In this document: positions 1-7,473 of the stretch, in pieces
How positions within the stretch are numbered: the first letter of the stretch is position 1
Layout: each line of letters starts with the position of its first letter
From: an uncultured Bacteroidales bacterium
GTDB lineage: Bacteria; Bacteroidota; Bacteroidia; Bacteroidales; Paludibacteraceae
Direction: 5' to 3'
NCBI GenBank assembly: GCA_902782665.1
Contig: CACZOA010000019.1
Span: forward strand, 1-45,038
DNA: 45,038 nucleotides
Notes under the pieces: model-generated
Databases searched by the model: none
What the model was told of the DNA's origin: nothing
What the model saw: the letters and a program-made list of their open reading frames with translations, nothing else
Program-made: the position numbers and the translations under genes

Positions 1-6
1 AAAAAA

Positions 7-34
7 AACGGTTTGAATTTCCATCCAAACCGTT
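7..34 (-). terminator. Rho-independent terminator of the first lipoprotein gene
   Basis: A 9-bp stem AACGGTTTG/CAAACCGTT encloses a short loop. On the minus strand it is followed by a run of eight T. It lies about 40 bases past the stop codon of the lipoprotein gene. A near-identical copy sits at 2021-2048 behind the paralogue. Confidence 0.85.
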
Positions 35-81
35 CTTATTATTTTAGAAGCGAACATTCACGTCGCCACTAATTATTCCCA
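7..81. repeat. Conserved 3' flank, copy 1 (partner at 2021-2095)
   Basis: These 75 bases match 2021-2095 with about four mismatches by eye. The match covers the terminator, a conserved stretch containing GAAGCGAACATTCACGTCGC, and the last codons plus stop of each lipoprotein gene. The identity is much higher than that of the coding sequences it follows. Confidence 0.85.
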
Positions 82-867
82 ATACAATTCCCTTCTTTGC
101 ACACTTCCATCTTCATATTGCATTTTTACAGGATAACCATCTTTATCAAGCACCCACTGATATTGAAGCTCTTCCTCAGCATCTAAATCATCCCATTCAA
201 CACTGCCGCCACTTCCATTTGATACTACAGTTTCATACAAAGAGACCAGAATGTTTTTGCTTGGTTCTCCTAACAGAAAATCATAAAAACCATCAAAACT
301 ACTGTATGGATCAAAAAAATGGAATCTTGATTTATTCTCAATAGGCGAAGAGTAATTGCTATTGGTGTATTTATAAAAAAACACATACATGTCATCATAC
401 TTTTTTACAAGATTTCCATTCTCCCACTCATACTTTATTGTATCGACACTACCATCTGTATTATGATGATATTCTGCAATTAAATGACCCTGATCATCAT
501 ATTCATATTTGAACTTACCACTCAAAAATTCTCTTGATTCCAGATATCCTTTTGAGTTAAGAGTCACTGTTGTTATGTTAGGATCTTTAGCATTTTTAGT
601 ATAATATGATTCTATCCTTATCGTATTTCCATCATACTTGTGTATACCCTTGTAATATAACTCTTCTTTTTCATTTATATATGAATAAAGAGAGACACAC
701 CTTCCGTCATTGTCATAATTAAACTCATAAGTAAAAATATTATCAACAACCTTTACCAATTTCTTCTGATGGTCATTCTCGTCATCTTTATTTTCTTCCT
801 CTTTGCACGACGTTGCAAATCCCGCAACCAACGCGATGACACCAAAAAAATTAAGCAATTTCTTCAT
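73..867 (-). CDS. Surface-type lipoprotein with YD-like repeats (DUF4595-like)
   Basis: This 264-residue protein begins with a signal peptide ending in a lipobox (FATSC, Cys21). It is followed directly by KEEE, which matches the acidic lipoprotein export signal known from Bacteroidota surface lipoproteins. The mature part is rich in short aromatic and glycine turns such as YDNDGR and YDDQGH, recalling YD-type beta-strand repeats and the DUF4595 family. It ends in YWE. It is a clear paralogue of the protein at 2087-2896, which has the same layout, an LV[KD] start to the mature domain and a similar end. No enzymatic motif is visible, so the function is unknown; a beta-rich surface protein is the inference. 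It is probably transcribed alone, with its own terminator at 7-34. Confidence 0.75.
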   Translation of the reverse strand: MKKLLNFFGVIALVAGFATSCKEEENKDDENDHQKKLVKVVDNIFTYEFNYDNDGRCVSLYSYINEKEELYYKGIHKYDGNTIRIESYYTKNAKDPNITTVTLNSKGYLESREFLSGKFKYEYDDQGHLIAEYHHNTDGSVDTIKYEWENGNLVKKYDDMYVFFYKYTNSNYSSPIENKSRFHFFDPYSSFDGFYDFLLGEPSKNILVSLYETVVSNGSGGSVEWDDLDAEEELQYQWVLDKDGYPVKMQYEDGSVQRRELYWE

Positions 868-981
868 AATTTTCTTTTATTGTTTTTTTACATTGCAAAA
901 TTACACAATATCTTTTGGATATATAATTTCAATTGTATTTTTCAAAAACATACAGAAGATTATAACTGTTGCCAGCCTTCA

Positions 982-1920
982 TCACTTTTCATAATATCTC
1001 GTCAGCGTCTTCGCCAATTCCCTCATTGTCTCTCTCACAGACTCTGGTTCAAGCACCTCAATTTTATCGCCCTGCTCCATTACATGCTGCATGAAATCAT
1101 ACGTTGTCTTCACATACATCTCAAACACCGACGACTTATTATCGCTTGAAATCAAACGTTGTGAATCATGAAATGGCAGCGTCTCCATATAATTTCTTGC
1201 TTCTCCATATGCACGTATTACGACGCGCTGTTTCTCCTCTTCACTGTGCATCACTCCAACACAACCGTCATAAAACTCTTCCGCATTGAAATTTTTGTCG
1301 ATTTTGAATGTCTTGTCCGTTATCTCGACATTTACGATTCTATCGAGAGCGTATACACGAATCTCATCCTCATGCGTATTGTTCTCTCTGTTTTTCTCCA
1401 CATAATGCAAAGCACGCACAATCACATACCAACGTCTGTTTGCCACTTTCATAAAGTAAGGCTCAGCATCAAACGTCTTTCCTTCTTCGTCGCTAAACTT
1501 TTTATACGTGATCTTCACCACCTTGTTTTCGCGCATAGCCTGCATAAAGGTTGACAACCAGGTATTTCCCGACGGGATTTTTTCAAACTGTACTCTATTT
1601 TCCAACTTTTTGTCGGCAAGCACCTGATTCAACACGGAATATGAATCCATCACCCATGACCTTACAGATTTGTTTCCATCCAAAGATGAGTCGACAACAT
1701 GATAGTAATAACCCGTTTTGCTTTTGTCAATCTCTATATCTATACCCAACGAATCAGCGATACCAGCTCTGAAATTATGGAACGTGCGAAGAGACAACAG
1801 CTCCCCGTCGCCGAATCCCGAATACCTCCATTTCTCACTTATCTGCTTAAAAGTAAGATGTTTGTATTGACGTAGGATATCTACAAGCCATACGTATTTT
1901 GCCAACTGATTGCCTGCCAT
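982..1920 (-). CDS. WYL-domain transcriptional regulator
   Basis: The reading frame opens with a GTG at 1929, but the ATG at 1920 (MAGNQLAKY) is the likelier start and gives 312 residues. The N-terminal third looks like a winged helix (LVDILRQYKHLTFKQISEKW). From about residue 125 there is a WYL domain, with the core ITYKKFSDEEGKTFDAEPY followed by RRWYVIVRAL, in which the family WYL is WYV. The C-terminal part resembles the WCX extension. WYL proteins are DNA-binding regulators whose WYL fold senses a nucleotide or other ligand; many control stress or defence genes. Here it sits between two paralogous lipoprotein genes in the same orientation, so control of those genes is possible but unproven. 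Confidence 0.85.
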   Translation of the reverse strand: MAGNQLAKYVWLVDILRQYKHLTFKQISEKWRYSGFGDGELLSLRTFHNFRAGIADSLGIDIEIDKSKTGYYYHVVDSSLDGNKSVRSWVMDSYSVLNQVLADKKLENRVQFEKIPSGNTWLSTFMQAMRENKVVKITYKKFSDEEGKTFDAEPYFMKVANRRWYVIVRALHYVEKNRENNTHEDEIRVYALDRIVNVEITDKTFKIDKNFNAEEFYDGCVGVMHSEEEKQRVVIRAYGEARNYMETLPFHDSQRLISSDNKSSVFEMYVKTTYDFMQHVMEQGDKIEVLEPESVRETMRELAKTLTRYYEK

Positions 1921-2020
1921 AACTAACACTTTTTATTTTACAAATGTAGGAATAAGATATGAAAAAAAACAGCATATTTGAGGAATGTTGGGACTGATGA
2001 TGATGGAGAAAAATAAAAGA

Positions 2021-2048
2021 AACGGTTTGAATTTTCATCCAAACCGTT
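2021..2048 (-). terminator. Terminator of the second lipoprotein gene
   Basis: The stem AACGGTTTG/CAAACCGTT is the same as at 7-34, with one base changed in the loop. The minus strand continues into a T-rich tract. It separates the lipoprotein gene from the WYL gene downstream. Confidence 0.8.
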
Positions 2049-2095
2049 CTTATAATTATAGAAGCGAACATTCACGTCGCCACTGATTATTCCCA
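2021..2095. repeat. Conserved 3' flank, copy 2 (partner at 7-81)
   Basis: This is the second copy of the 75-base block described at 7-81, offset by exactly 2014 bases without gaps. It includes the final two codons and stop of the lipoprotein gene. Confidence 0.85.
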
Positions 2096-2896
2096 GACGA
2101 ACTCAAGAGTGTCTACATCAAAAACATTCTTTGATACGACTTTTACAGGATAGCCATCTCCATCAAATGTCCACGTCAATGTCTGTACGTCATTTCGTTC
2201 CTCTCCTTCATATTTTATTGCGACAGGCAAGTTTTTCAAAGTTTTTCCTGTAGCGTTCAAATATTGAGAAATGAAACCATCTTCCATCTGCGACCAATTA
2301 AAACCTACTTTATTCTCCAAAGCTGTGGCATAAGTACTATTAGTATATTCCAAAGACATTGATTCGTTATACTCATCGCCATTATAGTTTGCACGAACTT
2401 CGATTTTCGAGACATTTCCATTCTCCCATGTATATGTTGTAACGCTAGTCTCACCAGATTCTTCATCTGAATAGCTTTCAGAAATCAACTGTCCTTGATT
2501 GTCATAAGCATATACAGTTTTGTCAAAAGATCCACCGTTTTCACAAGTTTCCGACTCGATTTTTCCATTAGAATCAAGAATGATTGTTATGGTTGATCTT
2601 ACAGTTCCGTCAAGAAGGCAACTCTCCTCTATAATCTTATTGCTCTCATACTTGTAATTGATTTTTTCAACAGGTTGATTATGATCAAACTCTGTGTAAG
2701 ACGTGCATCTTCCATCCTTGTCATAAACATACTCCCAGGATTCATTTCCATCAACAAGCTTTTTCAACTTTTTCTGAGAAACAGTTTTGCCACCTGGAGT
2801 TCCATTTCCATCATCATCATCGTCGTCATCTCCACATGATGTCACGAATCCTGCGATCAACGCAAAGATTCCAAAAAAACAAAGAAATTTCTTCAT
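2087..2896 (-). CDS. Surface-type lipoprotein, paralogue of the 73-867 gene
   Basis: This 269-residue protein has a signal peptide ending in the lipobox FVTSC (Cys21), followed by G and a run of seven Asp, a strong surface-export type signal. The mature domain carries the same YD-like turns as its paralogue (YDKDGR, YDNQGQ), a similar EWENGN/TWENGN segment and the C-terminal FVWE. By eye the two proteins share roughly a third to two fifths of their residues. No catalytic motif is visible. A minus-strand -7 box TAATTTTG at 3066-3059 would give a leader of about 150 bases that contains a 9-bp inverted repeat (2918-2972). Function unknown; DUF4595-like is the nearest family I can suggest. Confidence 0.75.
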   Translation of the reverse strand: MKKFLCFFGIFALIAGFVTSCGDDDDDDDGNGTPGGKTVSQKKLKKLVDGNESWEYVYDKDGRCTSYTEFDHNQPVEKINYKYESNKIIEESCLLDGTVRSTITIILDSNGKIESETCENGGSFDKTVYAYDNQGQLISESYSDEESGETSVTTYTWENGNVSKIEVRANYNGDEYNESMSLEYTNSTYATALENKVGFNWSQMEDGFISQYLNATGKTLKNLPVAIKYEGEERNDVQTLTWTFDGDGYPVKVVSKNVFDVDTLEFVWE

Positions 2897-2917
2897 TTAA
2901 TTAAAACTTATTTTGCC

Positions 2918-2972
2918 ATTGGCGACGCAGGTAGGCAAAAAACATTAAAAATTGAAAGTGTGGGTCGCCAAT
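2918..2972. repeat. Long-range 9-bp inverted repeat in the lipoprotein leader
   Basis: ATTGGCGAC (2918-2926) and GTCGCCAAT (2964-2972) are perfect inverse complements 37 bases apart. They lie just upstream of the lipoprotein start at 2896. In RNA they would form a closed stem over an A-rich loop. Operator or leader structure are both possible. Confidence 0.5.
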
Positions 2973-3163
2973 ACTTACGTCCATAATCTGAAGACTAAAG
3001 TATAACACTTTCTTTCGCATTTTTTAAGTTAATATTGATCTCTTTTTATTTCGCTCTGCAAAATTAAACATTTTTTCGGCTTTTATTTATAGGCATAAAA
3101 ATATTTTTTTTGACAATATTGCAAACCGCCATATCAATTTCCCCTTCGTTTTAAAACTAAAAC

Positions 3164-3188
3164 CGCCAGACCTTTGCCTGGCGTTTTT
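3164..3188 (+). terminator. Orphan terminator-like hairpin
   Basis: The stem CGCCAG/CTGGCG with an 8-base loop is followed directly by five T. It has the form of a plus-strand intrinsic terminator, but no plus-strand gene precedes it within the window. It may end a small RNA, or catch transcripts running toward the GH16 gene. Confidence 0.6.
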
Positions 3189-3368
3189 AAGTAGTAGTTT
3201 ATAAATCCATAATATTTTCTCATTAATCAAAGGTTTAGTCATTTCATACTCAAATTCTACTCTTTTCTCAATTTTCTACATTCAAATCCTAATCAGTCCA
3301 AATAATGTGCCCTTTTCCAAATCCTTTTACGTCCCTCCAATTCCCTAAAGAGATTAAAATAAAAACGT

Positions 3369-3407
3369 CAGCGTGGGAATTGCGCCTAAATGCAACGCTG
3401 TCTTTTT
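3369..3407 (+). terminator. Second orphan terminator-like hairpin
   Basis: CAGCGT (3369-3374) pairs with ACGCTG (3395-3400), with an inner TTGC/GCAA pairing, and is followed by TCTTTTT. Like the hairpin at 3164 it has no plus-strand gene in front of it. Confidence 0.5.
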
Positions 3408-3657
3408 AACGTTTTTAACAAAATTAAATCAAAAACTAAATAATTGTTTATAAAAACGTATGTCCTTTAACATCTAATTTTGGATGTGTTTATATATAAT
3501 TGATAATCAGCGTTTTATCATCTATTGCAAAAACATGTTGTACAAAAGTGTTTTTGATTAAACATAGCACTTTCTAAATTTTGAAGGGGAAAAATAGAAA
3601 TATCCATAAATATATCCTATTTTTGGACATTGGAAAACCAAAATTAAAGACTACAAA

Positions 3658-4500
3658 ATGAAAAGAATCAAATTATTCAGTTTGCTTTGCCTAGGTCTTA
3701 TGCTAGGAAGCACATCATGTTCTAAAGACGACGATGATGAAAACAACAACCAAAACAACAATAATAATGAGGTGGTGACTCCTTCAGACGAAGAGGATAA
3801 GGAAGAGACTGCCAAATACAATTTCTTTGGTGCAGAGTTATACTCAACAGAAACTTTCACTTATGGTAAGTTTGAAGTCAAAATGAAGATGGCTTACGCA
3901 CCTGGCTGTATCAGCTCTATGTTCCTATACTACAATGATTCCTACAAAGGTAATGGTGAAGTTTGGAACGAAATTGACATTGAGGTCATTGGTAAAGAGC
4001 CAAACGGATTCCAGTCGAACCTTATCACCGGCAAATTGGAGAACAAGGTCACATCAGAAAAGGTTCACAAGATTGATTCTCCAGTCGCAGACAACTTCCA
4101 CATCTACACTATAGAGTGGACTCCAGATTATGTGGCTTGGTACTTAGACGGCAAAGAGATTAGAAGAAGTGATGCGTCAAGCGACACAAAGAAACAGGTC
4201 TCTGCATTGGTTAAGCCACAGAGTCTACGCTTCAATATCTGGTCAAGCGAAAACACAGCGTGGGTAGGCACACTCTACCAGAAATACATCCCTATCACAC
4301 AGGAGATTGACTATATCAAGGTTTACGACTATAACGAGGATGGAACCTTCACAGAAAAGTGGACCGACGATTTCGATTCTTTCGACAGCAAACGTTGGAG
4401 CAAAGGTAACTGGAATATGGGAATCGTGCGAGAGCGTCAAAACAACGTTGTTGTAGAAGATGGAATCTTGAAACTTAAACTTACTAAGGAGCTTAAGTAA
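3658..4500 (+). CDS. GH16 lipoprotein, circularly permuted lichenase type
   Basis: This 280-residue protein is a predicted endo-beta-1,3-1,4-glucanase. The lipobox is STSC with Cys21, then SKDDDDE, an acidic surface-export type signal, then an Asn-rich linker to about residue 50. The GH16 catalytic motif is NEIDIE, giving Glu105 as nucleophile, Asp107 as helper and Glu109 as acid/base. The order of the fold is unusual. The mature domain opens at GAELYSTETFTYGKFEVKMK, a middle segment in ordinary lichenases, while the strands that normally form the N-terminus (DDFDSFDSKRWSKG, then VVVEDGILKLKLT) come last, after residue 235. Fibrobacter succinogenes 1,3-1,4-beta-glucanase is known to have this permuted order, and the wording matches closely (SSMFLY, FQSN.ITGK, LRFN.WSSE.AWVG). 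The gene stands alone on the plus strand with a terminator at 4577. Confidence 0.9.
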   Translation: MKRIKLFSLLCLGLMLGSTSCSKDDDDENNNQNNNNNEVVTPSDEEDKEETAKYNFFGAELYSTETFTYGKFEVKMKMAYAPGCISSMFLYYNDSYKGNGEVWNEIDIEVIGKEPNGFQSNLITGKLENKVTSEKVHKIDSPVADNFHIYTIEWTPDYVAWYLDGKEIRRSDASSDTKKQVSALVKPQSLRFNIWSSENTAWVGTLYQKYIPITQEIDYIKVYDYNEDGTFTEKWTDDFDSFDSKRWSKGNWNMGIVRERQNNVVVEDGILKLKLTKELK

Positions 4501-4576
4501 AGACACAGTGATACGCTTGTGAAGACGCCGTAATACGACGTCTATAAAAGGTGATACACCTCCGTCTTTAAAATAT

Positions 4577-4620
4577 ACGGCATGGATTTGTCTGATGACA
4601 GATTCATGCCGTAATTTTTT
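4577..4620 (+). terminator. Terminator of the GH16 gene
   Basis: ACGGCATG (4577-4584) pairs with CATGCCGT (4605-4612), with an inner TCTG/CAGA pairing, and is followed by AATTTTTT. It lies about 75 bases after the GH16 stop. Confidence 0.85.
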
Positions 4621-4710
4621 CCATAATATATTGGCTTATTATAATCCATCATTTTCAATCCATTCTTAAATCCATGCAAAATAAAATTAAGCAGACAACC
4701 ATAAAATAAA

Positions 4711-4740
4711 AAATCCGTCGAACTTTCGTCCGACGGATTT
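4711..4740 (-). terminator. Terminator of the glutamine synthetase gene
   Basis: AAATCCGTCG (4711-4720) and CGACGGATTT (4731-4740) form a perfect 10-bp stem with A/T tracts on both sides. It lies 23 bases past the stop of the minus-strand gene and could act in both directions. Confidence 0.85.
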
Positions 4741-4763
4741 TAATATAAATCAGTTAGTATAAC

Positions 4764-6959
4764 TTATCTGATGAACAATAGTTCACGATACTTAGGCAAT
4801 GTCCACATCTCATCGTCAACAATCATCTCTAGCTTATCGATCTCGTAACGGATCTTATCGAAGAATGGAACAACAGTGTCGTGGTATGCGACTGCCTTCT
4901 CACGCTCTGCCTCGATCTTGTTAGCAACCTTTCTTGCCTCCACTAGTTCAGCTGTCAAACTCTTGATCTTAGCGATACGCTCTGAAATCTCACGGATAAG
5001 ATCAGAATCTGTACCTGCAAGCTTCAATGCCTCGTCCTTACCGTAAACCTGAGTCATCTTGTAGACGTTGTCAAGAAGAAGCGACTGGTAGCGTGTTGCT
5101 ACTGGGATGATATTGTTGATTGCCATATCGCCAAGCACACGTGCCTCGATCTGGATCTTCTTTGTATATGTCTCCCACTTGATCTCGTTTCTTGCCTCAA
5201 GCTCTCTCTTGCTGAATACACCTAGGCTCTCGAACATCTTGACAGACTCTGGAGTTGTGTAAGCATCGTAGATTACTGGAACAGAAGTCTCGCAGTTCAA
5301 ACCACGCTTAGCAGCCTCAGCCTTCCACTCATCAGAGTAACCATTACCGTCGAAACGGATAGCCTTACTCTCCTTGATATACTGCTTGATAACCTCGAAC
5401 AATGCCTTGCTCTTGCTCTCTCCAGCAGCGATCTTAGCGTCGACAGCAGCCTTGAAATCCTTCAACTGAGCAGCCATAGCTGAGTTCAAAGCGATCATTG
5501 CGCAAGCACAGTTTGCTGATGAACCTACAGCACGGAACTCAAATCTGTTTCCTGTGAATGCGAATGGTGAAGTACGGTTACGGTCAGTGTTATCGATAAG
5601 CAACTCTGGGATTGTAGCTACTGCAAGCTTCATCTTCTTCTTAGAGTCCATGATGATAGCCTCTTCTGAAGTAGCATTCTCTAGTTTGTCAAGCACTGCA
5701 GAGATCTGGCTTCCTAGGAATACAGAGATGATTGCAGGAGGTGCCTCATTTGCTCCAAGACGGTGAGCATTCTGAGCTGTCATTACAGATGCCTTTAGAA
5801 GAGCATTGTTCTTGTATACAGCCATCAAAGCGTTGACTACGAATGTCACGAACTGTAGGTTCTCCTCTGGAGTCTTACCTGGAGTGAACAAACCAACACC
5901 TGTGTTTGTTCCAAGTGACCAGTTGTTGTGCTTACCAGAACCGTTGATTCCTGCGAATGGCTTCTCGTGAAGAAGAACGCGGAAACCGTGCTTGCGGGCA
6001 ATCTTCTCCATGATTGTCATGATAAGAAGGTTCTGGTCGTTAGCGAAGTTAGTCTCATTGAAGATTGGAGCCAACTCAAACTGGTTTGGAGCAACCTCGT
6101 TGTGACGAGTCTTCAAAGGAATATTATATTTGTAACCCTCAAACTCAAGATCACGCATGAAAGCCTGAACTCTCTGAGGAATAGCACCGAAGTAGTGGTC
6201 ATCAAGCTGCTGGTTCTTAGCAGACTCATGTCCGATCAATGTACGGCCTGTAAGTAGCAAGTCTGGACGTGCTGCGTAAAGACCCTCGTCAACCAAGAAA
6301 TACTCCTGCTCCCAACCTAGGTAAGAGAACACTTTCTTTACTGAAGCGTCGAAGTAGTGGCAAACATCAACAGCTGCCTTGTCTACTGCTCCAAGAGCCT
6401 TCAAAAGAGGAGTCTTATAGTCAAGCTGCTCACCTGTGTATGAGATGAACACAGTAGGGATACAAAGAGTATCGTCTACGATGAATGCAGGTGACGATGG
6501 ATCCCAAGCTGTATATCCACGAGCCTCAAATGTTGAACGGATACCTCCTGATGGGAAAGACGATGCGTCTGGCTCAGCCTGTGCAAGAAGTTTTCCTGAG
6601 AACTCCTCAATAACTGGACCACCAGGCATACCAGCGTATTCAATAAATGAATCATGCTTTTCAGCTGTACCCTCTGTTAGAGGCTGGAACCAGTGTGTAT
6701 AGTGAGTTGCACCCATTTCCATTGCCCAGCTCTTCATACCTGCTGCAACACCATTCGCGATTGTACGGTCTAGAGTTTCGCCATTGTCGATTGCCTTTGT
6801 AAGAGTTTTGTAAGTCTCCTTTGAAAGATACTTAATCATCTTCTCACGGTTGAATACATACTTACCGTAGTATTCTGATGTCATCCCACCTGGAGATGTA
6901 ACTGCAAGTGCTTTCTTCTTGAAAGCCTCGCTAACAACTTTGAATCTTAAGTTTGACAT
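4764..6959 (-). CDS. glnN: Type III glutamine synthetase (GSIII)
   Basis: At 731 residues this has the length typical of GSIII, the form that many Bacteroidota use in place of the ~470-residue GSI. It makes glutamine from glutamate, ammonia and ATP in the cytoplasm. Recognisable segments are the catalytic-core stretch FAGINGSGKHNNWSLGTN near residue 340, the NEVAPNQFELAP segment (substrate and metal site) and the RNRTSPFAFTGNRFEFRAVGSS segment. The protein starts with MSNLRFKVVSEAF. The gene is monocistronic, with a terminator at 4711-4740 and a candidate minus-strand -7 box TAAATTTG at 7101-7094. Two identical 14-base palindromic sites lie in its leader (7000 and 7052), a likely place for nitrogen-dependent control. 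Confidence 0.97.
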   Translation of the reverse strand: MSNLRFKVVSEAFKKKALAVTSPGGMTSEYYGKYVFNREKMIKYLSKETYKTLTKAIDNGETLDRTIANGVAAGMKSWAMEMGATHYTHWFQPLTEGTAEKHDSFIEYAGMPGGPVIEEFSGKLLAQAEPDASSFPSGGIRSTFEARGYTAWDPSSPAFIVDDTLCIPTVFISYTGEQLDYKTPLLKALGAVDKAAVDVCHYFDASVKKVFSYLGWEQEYFLVDEGLYAARPDLLLTGRTLIGHESAKNQQLDDHYFGAIPQRVQAFMRDLEFEGYKYNIPLKTRHNEVAPNQFELAPIFNETNFANDQNLLIMTIMEKIARKHGFRVLLHEKPFAGINGSGKHNNWSLGTNTGVGLFTPGKTPEENLQFVTFVVNALMAVYKNNALLKASVMTAQNAHRLGANEAPPAIISVFLGSQISAVLDKLENATSEEAIIMDSKKKMKLAVATIPELLIDNTDRNRTSPFAFTGNRFEFRAVGSSANCACAMIALNSAMAAQLKDFKAAVDAKIAAGESKSKALFEVIKQYIKESKAIRFDGNGYSDEWKAEAAKRGLNCETSVPVIYDAYTTPESVKMFESLGVFSKRELEARNEIKWETYTKKIQIEARVLGDMAINNIIPVATRYQSLLLDNVYKMTQVYGKDEALKLAGTDSDLIREISERIAKIKSLTAELVEARKVANKIEAEREKAVAYHDTVVPFFDKIRYEIDKLEMIVDDEMWTLPKYRELLFIR

Positions 6960-6999
6960 AATGATTCTCGTTTTATAATGTTATTACTATTTTTCAAAT

Positions 7000-7065
7000 T
7001 TCCATTGGAAGCAAAAATTGGCGTTTATCGGCCACAAAGGTCATTTTTTACTTCCATTGGAAGCA
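7000..7065. promoter_or_regulatory. Pair of TTCCATTGGAAGCA sites, 52 bp apart
   Basis: The 14-base sequence TTCCATTGGAAGCA occurs at 7000-7013 and again at 7052-7065 without mismatch. Its core TTCCA-T-TGGAA is a palindrome. The 52-bp offset equals about five helical turns, so a dimer bound at each site would face the same side. Both sites lie between the candidate GSIII start of transcription and its ATG. Confidence 0.55.
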
Positions 7066-7415
7066 GAAATACCTCTTTTTCCTTCCGACATTGCAAATTT
7101 AAGCAAGAATTTGCTCCACACTTACTATTTTTTGTTAAAATCGACACTTTTTTTAGTCAAAATTCAATTTGTCATAAAAACTAACAAAATATCTTCAAAT
7201 TGTAAGGTTCAAAAACTCCACCGCTTACAATTTGTAATACTAATTTTCGTCTTTTACCTCACGTCTTTTCACAATGTTATTTTTTGACGGAATTAATTTC
7301 CATACTGTCACTTTTTAATGGAATTGTAATACTTTTTGCTTCAATTTGAAGAAAAAACCGTTATGACATTTTGCAAAGGGATGTTCATCATAAAACCTAT
7401 CATATTTGTATATCA

Positions 7416-7447
7416 TTTGCATTTTCTATTATAAAATTCTATTTTTG
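7416..7447 (+). promoter_or_regulatory. Bacteroidetes-type promoter of the GH30 gene
   Basis: The -33 box TTTG (7416-7419) and the -7 box TATTTTTG (7440-7447) are separated by 20 bases, the expected spacing for the Bacteroidota primary sigma factor. The ATG follows at 7474. Confidence 0.75.
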
Positions 7448-7473
7448 CTATATACATATTTAAAATAAAACAC

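Larger units (their letters stand above)
2897..3657. other. Gene-free intergenic region with two orphan terminators
   Basis: No convincing coding frame is present in these 760 bases. They hold the inverted repeat at 2918-2972, a minus-strand -7 box (3066-3059), two plus-strand terminator-like hairpins (3164-3188 and 3369-3407), and a possible -7 box TATTTTTG at 3618-3625 that would serve the GH16 gene. No plus-strand gene lies upstream of either hairpin. Confidence 0.6.
6960..7473. other. Divergent regulatory region between GSIII and GH30
   Basis: No gene is seen here. The left part serves the GSIII gene: a -7 box on the minus strand at 7101-7094 and two TTCCATTGGAAGCA repeats at 7000-7013 and 7052-7065. 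The right part serves GH30: a full promoter at 7416-7447. The middle (about 7110-7400) is AT-rich with nothing recognisable. Confidence 0.6.
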
